DNA from: an uncultured Christensenella sp. | GTDB taxonomy: Bacteria; Bacillota; Clostridia; Christensenellales; UBA3700 | Direction: 5' to 3' | Assembly: GCA_949284695.1 (NCBI GenBank) | Contig: CASDWJ010000021.1 | Span: forward strand, 1-35,200 | DNA length: 35,200 nt | In this document: one piece after another, positions 29,817 through 35,200 of the stretch | Layout: each line of letters starts with the position of its first letter | Numbering within the stretch: position 1 is the stretch's first letter | Notes under the pieces: model-generated | The model's input: the letters and a program-made list of their open reading frames with translations, nothing else | Told to the model about the DNA's origin: nothing | The model's database searches: none | Translations under genes and position numbers: made by a program

Positions 29817-32800
29817 TCAGATCTCGATCTCTCCGTCAAACACCTTGACGGCAGTGCCCGTCATATACACGTTGCCGTCGGAATAACGTACGGTCAGATC
29901 TCCGCCGGGCTGTTTTACGGTTATCTCCTCTCCTGCGGGGCAAAGTCCGTTTTCGACTGCCGCAACAACTGCAGCGCATGCGCCTGTACCGCACGATCTG
30001 GTCTCGCCGCTTCCTCTCTCCCACACTCTCATCTTGATCGTATAGCTGTCTAGGACTTTGACGAACTCTGTATTTACTCTTTCGGGGAACAGAGGATCTG
30101 TCTCAAACGCGCTGCCCACCTTGTTCACGTCGAAGCGATCGAGGTGCCTGAGTATCACCACGCAATGAGGGTTGCCCATGTTGACGCAGGTAATGTCATA
30201 CTCTGTTCCGTCAACGGTGTATTTCTTTCCTATTATCCTGCCTTCTGCCTTTGCGGGTATCTTTTCCGCATCCAGCTCCGGAGCGCCCATATTGACCGTA
30301 ATATATGTTGCTTCGCCCTTTTCGGTCTTTATGCTTATCTCCTTGAACCCCGATATCGTTTCGACGACGAAATCGCGTTTTCTCACAATGTTGTTGTCAT
30401 ACAGATATTTAGCCACGCATCTGATTCCGTTGCCCGACATTTCTCCCTCCGTACCGTCGAGGTTGAACATCCTCATCTTTGCATCGGCACTCTTTGACGG
30501 CAGAATCAGAATCACGCCCTCGCCGCCTATGCCCGTGTATCTGTCGGACAGCCTTATCGCAAGCATCTCGGGACTGTCTATCGGGTTTTCGAGGCAGTTA
30601 AAGCAAATATAGTCGTTGCCTGCGCCGTGCATCTTGGTAAACTTTCTGAGGGTCTTGCCCTTACGAAGTTTGTTGATGTCCACAAGCTCGGTATTGAACT
30701 CGGAATATCTGCTCATAAGGCTGTTGGCGACCGCATTTGCGGTATCTATCGAAGTCAGGCACGGGATAGCCCTTTCGACCGCTTTGCGCCTTATCTTGAC
30801 GCTGTCGCGAGTGGGCAGTTTGCCCTTGGACGAGGTAGATATGATATAGTTGACCTTGCCGCTTTCGATAAGCGTCAGATTGTTCTTTTCGTGATTCTGA
30901 TGTATCTTGTCCACGACTATGACGTCCATGCCGAGATCTCTGATGACCTTTGCGGTGCCCGCCGTCGCGTAAAGCGTGTATCCGAGATCTTCGAATTTCT
31001 GGGCTATTTCGCCTATCTCACTCTTGTCCTGATCTCTGACGGTGATGAAAATGCCGCCCTTCTTCTTCATCTTGTAGCCTGCCGCCACAAGTCCTTTGAA
31101 CAGCGCTTCTTCGAGCGTTCCCGCTATGCCGAGGACTTCGCCAGTCGACTTCATTTCGGGACCGAGCTGAGTGTCGACGTTGGTCAGTTTCTCGAACGAG
31201 AACACAGGGACTTTTACCGCGACGTACGGCGAGTTGGGATAAAGTCCCGTACCGTACCCCATATCCTTGAGCTTTTCGCCCAGTATCGCGCGGGTCGCCA
31301 GATCGACCATGGGCACGCCCGTGACCTTGCTGAGATAGGGTATCGTACGGCTCGATCTCGGGTTGACCTCTATGACGTACAGCTCGTCCTTGTAGATGAG
31401 ATACTGGATATTGACGAGACCCACCGTATGCAGAGATACAGCGAGGCGCTTGGAGCAGTCCACGATACGCTCCGTCATCTCGTCGCCGAGGTTCCATGCG
31501 GGATAGACTGCGATTGAGTCTCCCGAGTGTATGCCCGTCCTCTCGACGTGTTGCATAACTCCGGGAATGAGAATATCCTCTCCGTCGCAGATCGCGTCTA
31601 TCTCAAGCTCTTTGCCCATCAGATATTTGTCGATGAGTACAGGGTTTTCTATACCCTGCGCGAGAATGACGTCCATATATTCTTTTACGTCGTCGTCGCT
31701 GTAACATACCGTCATGTTCTGACCGCCGAGCACGTATGACGGACGCAAGAGCGTCGGATAGCCTATTTCGTTGGCAACGCGGAGAGCTTCTTCCTTGGTC
31801 ATGACGGTAAAGCCCTTGGGGCGCTTTATATTCAGCTTTTCGAGCAGTTCGTCGAACTTCTCTCTGTCCTCCGCCATATCGATGTATTCCGCCTGCGTGC
31901 CGAGGATCCTGACTCCCTTTTTGCGCAACATCTTGGTCAGCTTGATCGCCGTCTGACCGCCGAACGCGACGACCACGCCGTACGGTTTCTCGGTATCGAG
32001 TATGCTGAGCACGTCCTCGTTGGTCAGCGGCTCGAAATAAAGCCTGTCCGCGGTGTCGAAGTCGGTCGAGACGGTCTCGGGGTTGTTGTTGACTATGACG
32101 ACCTCGTAGCCCTTCTCCTTGAGCGCCCAGACGCAGTGGACGGACGCGTAGTCGAACTCTATGCCCTGACCTATTCTGATGGGGCCACTGCCGAAAACGA
32201 CTATGCGTTTTTTGTCGGTCTTGTTGTTCTCGAGGAACTCGAGAGCCTCGTTCTCGTCGTCGTAAGTCGAATAGAAATAAGGCGTCTGCGCGCTGAACTC
32301 CGCCGCGCAGGTATCGACCATCTTGTAGGAAGCGTAGCGCTTGTTCCTGATCTTATCCTTGCTGAAGCTCTCGATCGTCTTGTCGAGATACCCCATCTTC
32401 TTCGCCTCGAGATAGAGCTCGTCGGTAAGCGGCTCGCTTGCGAGACGTCTTTCCATTCTGACAAGGTTCATGTATTTGTTGAGGAACCATCTGTCTATCT
32501 TTGTCTTGTTGTAGATCTCGTCGACGGGGAATCCTCTCTTGAGCGCTTCGTAAACGACGAATATCCTCTCGTCGTCGCAGTCGTTGAGTTTCTCGGATAT
32601 CTCTGCGTCGGTCATCGCGATGAACTTCTCGCTGTTGAGCGTATCGTGCGATATCTCGGCGCCTCTGACCGCCTTGAGTATCGCGTGCTCGTAAGATGTG
32701 CCTATGCTCATGACCTCGCCCGTAGCCTTCATCTGCGTGCCCAGCTTGCGGCTCGCGTAGAAGAATTTGTCGAAAGGCCACTTGGGGAACTTGACGACGA

Positions 32801-33857
32801 TATAGTCGACAGACGGCTCGAAGCAGGCGTACGTCGTACCCGTGACCGCGTTGAGTATCTCGTCGAGCGTATAGCCTATCGCGATCTTGGTCGCGACTTT
32901 GGCTATCGGGTAACCCGTCGCCTTGGAAGCGAGCGCGGAAGAACGCGACACTCTCGGGTTGACCTCTATGACCGCGTATTCGAAGCTGTCGGGTCTGAGC
33001 GCGAACTGCACGTTGCAACCGCCCTCGACCTCGAGCGCGTCGACGATTTTGAGCGCCGCGCTTCTCAGCATCTGAAATTCTTTTTCTGCAAGCGTGACCG
33101 TGGGTGCGACGACTATGCTGTCTCCCGTATGCACGCCGACGGGGTCGACGTTTTCCATCGAGCAGATCGTGATGCAGTTGCCCTTGCTGTCGCGCATGAC
33201 CTCGAACTCGATCTCTTTCCAGCCGCTTATGCACTTTTCGACGAGGATCTGGTGTATCGGAGAGCTTCTGAGTCCTCCCTCGGCGATCTCTATGAACTGT
33301 TCTTCGTCGTCCGCGATACCGCCGCCCGTGCCGCCGAGTGTGAACGCGGGACGTATTATGACGGGATATCCTATCTTCTTGGCGACCCTCTTGCCCGCCT
33401 CGAGGTCGTTGACGACTTCTGACGGAATGACGGGCTGATCTATCTTTGCAAGCGTATCCTTGAACGCCTGTCTGTCCTCGGCGCGGTCGATCGTTTCGGG
33501 TTTTGCGCCGAGAAGTCTCACTCCCATCTTGTCGAGGAAGCCTTCTTTGGCAAGCTGCATTGAAAGGGTGAGTCCGTTCTGACCGCCCATTGTCGACAAA
33601 AGGCTGTCGGGGCGTTCTTTTTCAATTATCCTCTTGACGGTGTTGAGCGTCAGCGGCTCGATGTATATCCTGTCCGCGACCGCATTGTCCGTCATTATCG
33701 TAGCCGGGTTGGAGTTGACGAGTACGACTTCGAGCCCGTCTGCCTTGAGCGCGCGGCACGCCTGCGTACCCGCATAGTCGAATTCCGCCGCCTGTCCGAT
33801 AACGATGGGACCCGAGCCTATGACCATTACCTTGTGCAAGTCTTTATTGAGTGGCAT
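29817..33857 (-). CDS. carB-dapF: Carbamoyl-phosphate synthase large subunit fused to diaminopimelate epimerase
   Basis: One continuous 1346-residue frame. Residues 1 to about 1065 are a complete CarB: two ATP-grasp halves opening with VIGSGPIVIGQAAEFDYAG and FGSGPIRIGQGIEFDYAS, then the C-terminal allosteric domain (GGIFITVRDQDKSE, YATAGTAKVIRD, ending SEFNTELVDI). After a short basic linker (NKLRKGKTLR), residues 1072-1346 (from base 30644) are a full-length DapF of 275 residues: KFTKMHGAGNDY, NMGNPHCVVI, ERGSGETRSCGTGACAA. There is no stop, start codon or ribosome binding site at the junction. The first catalytic Cys of DapF is Ser (MSGNGIRC, residue 1141, codon TCG at 30437-30435); the second (SCGTG) is kept. 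CarB makes carbamoyl phosphate for pyrimidines and arginine; DapF makes meso-diaminopimelate for peptidoglycan and lysine. Start follows ACGGAGGAGAAATAAA. Confidence 0.95.
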   Translation of the reverse strand: MPLNKDLHKVMVIGSGPIVIGQAAEFDYAGTQACRALKADGLEVVLVNSNPATIMTDNAVADRIYIEPLTLNTVKRIIEKERPDSLLSTMGGQNGLTLSMQLAKEGFLDKMGVRLLGAKPETIDRAEDRQAFKDTLAKIDQPVIPSEVVNDLEAGKRVAKKIGYPVIIRPAFTLGGTGGGIADDEEQFIEIAEGGLRSSPIHQILVEKCISGWKEIEFEVMRDSKGNCITICSMENVDPVGVHTGDSIVVAPTVTLAEKEFQMLRSAALKIVDALEVEGGCNVQFALRPDSFEYAVIEVNPRVSRSSALASKATGYPIAKVATKIAIGYTLDEILNAVTGTTYACFEPSVDYIVVKFPKWPFDKFFYASRKLGTQMKATGEVMSIGTSYEHAILKAVRGAEISHDTLNSEKFIAMTDAEISEKLNDCDDERIFVVYEALKRGFPVDEIYNKTKIDRWFLNKYMNLVRMERRLASEPLTDELYLEAKKMGYLDKTIESFSKDKIRNKRYASYKMVDTCAAEFSAQTPYFYSTYDDENEALEFLENNKTDKKRIVVFGSGPIRIGQGIEFDYASVHCVWALKEKGYEVVIVNNNPETVSTDFDTADRLYFEPLTNEDVLSILDTEKPYGVVVAFGGQTAIKLTKMLRKKGVRILGTQAEYIDMAEDREKFDELLEKLNIKRPKGFTVMTKEEALRVANEIGYPTLLRPSYVLGGQNMTVCYSDDDVKEYMDVILAQGIENPVLIDKYLMGKELEIDAICDGEDILIPGVMQHVERTGIHSGDSIAVYPAWNLGDEMTERIVDCSKRLAVSLHTVGLVNIQYLIYKDELYVIEVNPRSSRTIPYLSKVTGVPMVDLATRAILGEKLKDMGYGTGLYPNSPYVAVKVPVFSFEKLTNVDTQLGPEMKSTGEVLGIAGTLEEALFKGLVAAGYKMKKKGGIFITVRDQDKSEIGEIAQKFEDLGYTLYATAGTAKVIRDLGMDVIVVDKIHQNHEKNNLTLIESGKVNYIISTSSKGKLPTRDSVKIRRKAVERAIPCLTSIDTANAVANSLMSRYSEFNTELVDINKLRKGKTLRKFTKMHGAGNDYICFNCLENPIDSPEMLAIRLSDRYTGIGGEGVILILPSKSADAKMRMFNLDGTEGEMSGNGIRCVAKYLYDNNIVRKRDFVVETISGFKEISIKTEKGEATYITVNMGAPELDAEKIPAKAEGRIIGKKYTVDGTEYDITCVNMGNPHCVVILRHLDRFDVNKVGSAFETDPLFPERVNTEFVKVLDSYTIKMRVWERGSGETRSCGTGACAAVVAAVENGLCPAGEEITVKQPGGDLTVRYSDGNVYMTGTAVKVFDGEIEI

Positions 33858-33858
33858 T

Positions 33859-34920
33859 TTATTTCTCCTCCGTCTTAGCGATAAAGTTTTCGATTATGAA
33901 CTGCGTGTCGAGCGGGCCGCCGCACTCCTCGGGGTGGAACTGAACCGAGACCGCGTTATCGTACTGCAGACCTTCGCAGGTGCCGTCGTTGGCGTTCACG
34001 TAAAGCAACTTCGCTCCCGCAGGCAGCGCGTTGTTGTCCACCGCGTAGCCGTGATTCTGCGAAGTGATGAATATCCTGTCGCCGCACGTCTCTTTGACGG
34101 GCTGATTGCCTCCTCTGTGCCCGTACTTGAGCTTATAGGTCATGCCGCCCTGAGAGAGCGCAAGCACCTGATGACCGAGGCTGACCGCAAGCATGGGTAT
34201 GCCAGACCTGAGCAGCTTGTCCGCTTCGACCGCTTCAGCCTTGTAATCGGCAGGATCTCCCGCGCCGTTGGAAAGAACGATGCCGTCCGGCTTTGCCGCG
34301 AGCACGTCCTCCGCCTTTGCGTCGTGCGGGAAGCGGGTGACTCTGCAGCCGCGCCTGACGAACTCCGCGACGAGATTCGCGCTCTCGCCGTAATCGACGA
34401 CAGCGATATTCCTGTCTCCTTCGCCGAACGTACCGACCGTCTTGCACGACGTCCTTGCCGCGGTGTCCTTTATGCGGTACTCTCTGACCTTTTTCATCGT
34501 CGCCGCATCGGGATCCGGGTTTTTGGTGATGATGCCGTTCATCACACCGTTCTCCCTTATCGTCTTGGTCAGATGACGGGTGTCAACGCCGCACATGGTC
34601 ACTACGCCGCACCTTTTGAGCATATCGCCGAACTTGCCCTTGCAACGGAAGTTGGACGGGTCGTCGCATATCTCCCTGCATACGTAACCCGACAGCACGA
34701 TCGACTTCTCGTCGTAGTCCTCGGGGATGTCGCCGTAGTTGCCTATCAGCGGAAATGTCTGCACGACGATCTGTCCCGCATAGGTGGGGTCTGCGACCGT
34801 CTCGAGATAGCCGCCCATCGAAGTCGTGAACACGACTTCTCCGATGACCTCTCCGTCGCCGCCGACGCCGTAGCCTTCAAACTTGTCTCCGTTTTCCAGA
34901 ATCAGATAAACTTTGTCCAT
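33859..34920 (-). CDS. carA: Carbamoyl-phosphate synthase small subunit with Ser in place of the glutaminase Cys
   Basis: The glutamine amidotransferase subunit that normally hydrolyses glutamine and channels ammonia to CarB. The 353-residue protein has the N-terminal CPSase domain (LENGDKFEGYGVG, GYLETVADPTYAGQ, CGVDTRHLTKTIR) and a class I amidotransferase domain (LSNGAGDPADY, YGHRGGNQPVKE, SQNHGYAVD, QFHPEECGGPLDT). In the nucleophile elbow the usual GICLGHQ reads LAVSLGHQ: residue 247 is Ser (codon AGC, 34182-34180). The other triad members, His329 and Glu331 (FHPE), are kept. A Ser here should abolish glutamine hydrolysis and leave an ammonia-dependent synthase, as in animal CPS I, which also carries Ser there. 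The start at 34920 follows ATGAGGATTTT. carB begins one base after its stop. Confidence 0.96.
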   Translation of the reverse strand: MDKVYLILENGDKFEGYGVGGDGEVIGEVVFTTSMGGYLETVADPTYAGQIVVQTFPLIGNYGDIPEDYDEKSIVLSGYVCREICDDPSNFRCKGKFGDMLKRCGVVTMCGVDTRHLTKTIRENGVMNGIITKNPDPDAATMKKVREYRIKDTAARTSCKTVGTFGEGDRNIAVVDYGESANLVAEFVRRGCRVTRFPHDAKAEDVLAAKPDGIVLSNGAGDPADYKAEAVEADKLLRSGIPMLAVSLGHQVLALSQGGMTYKLKYGHRGGNQPVKETCGDRIFITSQNHGYAVDNNALPAGAKLLYVNANDGTCEGLQYDNAVSVQFHPEECGGPLDTQFIIENFIAKTEEK

Positions 34921-34986
34921 AAAATCCTCATAGCCGCAAAAAGCGGTGTTGCGAGCGCGGATGCGCTATAAAATTCTTTAATAATA

Positions 34987-35015
34987 ATATTATCATATTA
35001 CGCGCCCGTCCGCAA
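34987..35015 (-). promoter_or_regulatory. Promoter of the carA-carB/dapF operon
   Basis: TTGCGG (35015-35010), 17 nt, TAATAT (34992-34987) on the minus strand, in a TATGATAATATTATT context. The leader of about 60 nt holds a short CCGC-TTTTT-GCGG hairpin directly before the ribosome binding site. No PyrR-type attenuator is recognisable. Confidence 0.6.
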
Positions 35016-35142
35016 GATATTTTTGAAAAAATCACTGCTTCGCGCGTGTAGGTTTACAGTACAATTGTTACAAAGTCATGATGTTAACGAAAGAGGAGGT
35101 AGGAGCAAAGCAAGGCGGCGTTTAAGTGAAAGAAAGCAGTCT

Positions 35143-35162
35143 GCCTCCCCCGAGGGGGAGGC
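35143..35162. repeat. GC-rich palindrome, probable dispersed intergenic repeat
   Basis: GCCTCCCCC (35143-35151) and GGGGGAGGC (35154-35162) form a nearly closed palindrome. It is followed by GCGCGCG and, after 10 further bases, a run of A. Palindromes of this kind are often dispersed in multiple copies between genes of gut Clostridia. No second copy lies in this window. Apart from this, 35016-35200 shows a short, unconvincing ORF near 35078 and no clear gene. Confidence 0.45.
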
Positions 35163-35200
35163 GCGCGAAATTGGGCAAAAAAAGTAGCGAACTTGTCTCT

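Noticed and set aside
35078-35126. Short plus-strand ORF (about 15 codons) near the right edge
   Set aside because: Very short, no clear promoter, and the GAGGAGG sequence lies inside rather than before it.
1-35200. CRISPR arrays, tRNA or rRNA genes
   Set aside because: No regularly spaced repeats with unique spacers and no tRNA or rRNA landmarks were found on reading both strands; the only repeat array (1825-2090) has irregular spacing and promoter-like units.

Overview
This window is a piece of a chromosome from an endospore-forming Clostridia-type anaerobe, probably a gut commensal. The evidence is a complete gerA-type germinant receptor operon, spoIIE, Firmicutes-style Shine-Dalgarno sites (GGAGG/GAGGG) before nearly every gene, and clusters for myo-inositol and sialic acid use. 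No rRNA or tRNA gene was seen, so a finer taxonomic call is not supported. Base composition changes near 4.1 kb: positions 1-4060 are visibly AT-richer and look like an integrated accessory element, while the rest is a GC-richer, densely coded core.

Layout. (A) 1-4060, accessory: a partial small gene on the minus strand with a strong promoter and a foldable leader (three-way junction); a long noncoding stretch with large inverted repeats; a 206-residue protein with a sigma-70 region 4-like helix-turn-helix; four promoter-like direct repeats; a 50-residue ORF; and a large serine recombinase broken by a one-base frameshift. The element ends against the 3' end of ssrA (tmRNA, 4108-4452, minus). 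(B) 4563-8207, gerAA-gerAB-gerAC on the minus strand, divergent from spoIIE (8323-10587, plus). (C) A cytoplasmic parallel beta-helix protein (10783-12405). (D) 12518-20658, a seven-gene inositol catabolic operon on the minus strand in the order iolJ-iolC-iolB-iolD-iolE-iolA-iolG, read from one strong promoter near 20.7 kb. (E) 21007-23090, a four-TM membrane protein and a GH30-family lipoprotein. (F) 23357-28913, a sialic acid operon on the plus strand: sialidase, nanE, nanK, nanA and a GPH-type transporter. (G) A lone macrodomain gene. (H) 29817-34920, carA and a carB-dapF fusion on the minus strand.

How the genes work together. The iol set covers inositol to acetyl-CoA plus dihydroxyacetone phosphate: IolG oxidises inositol, IolE dehydrates, IolD opens the ring, IolB isomerises, IolC phosphorylates, IolJ cleaves, and IolA converts malonate semialdehyde to acetyl-CoA. 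No inositol transporter or regulator gene lies in the window. The nan set releases Neu5Ac, cleaves it to ManNAc and pyruvate, phosphorylates ManNAc and epimerises it to GlcNAc-6-P; nagA and nagB must lie elsewhere.

The most unusual points are in the last operon. CarA has serine where the glutaminase nucleophile cysteine belongs. CarB is fused in frame to a full-length diaminopimelate epimerase, and that epimerase domain has serine at its first catalytic cysteine. In the accessory region the best candidates for something undescribed are the array of four promoter-like repeats next to a sigma-like protein, and two structured noncoding regions (213-318 and 597-782).
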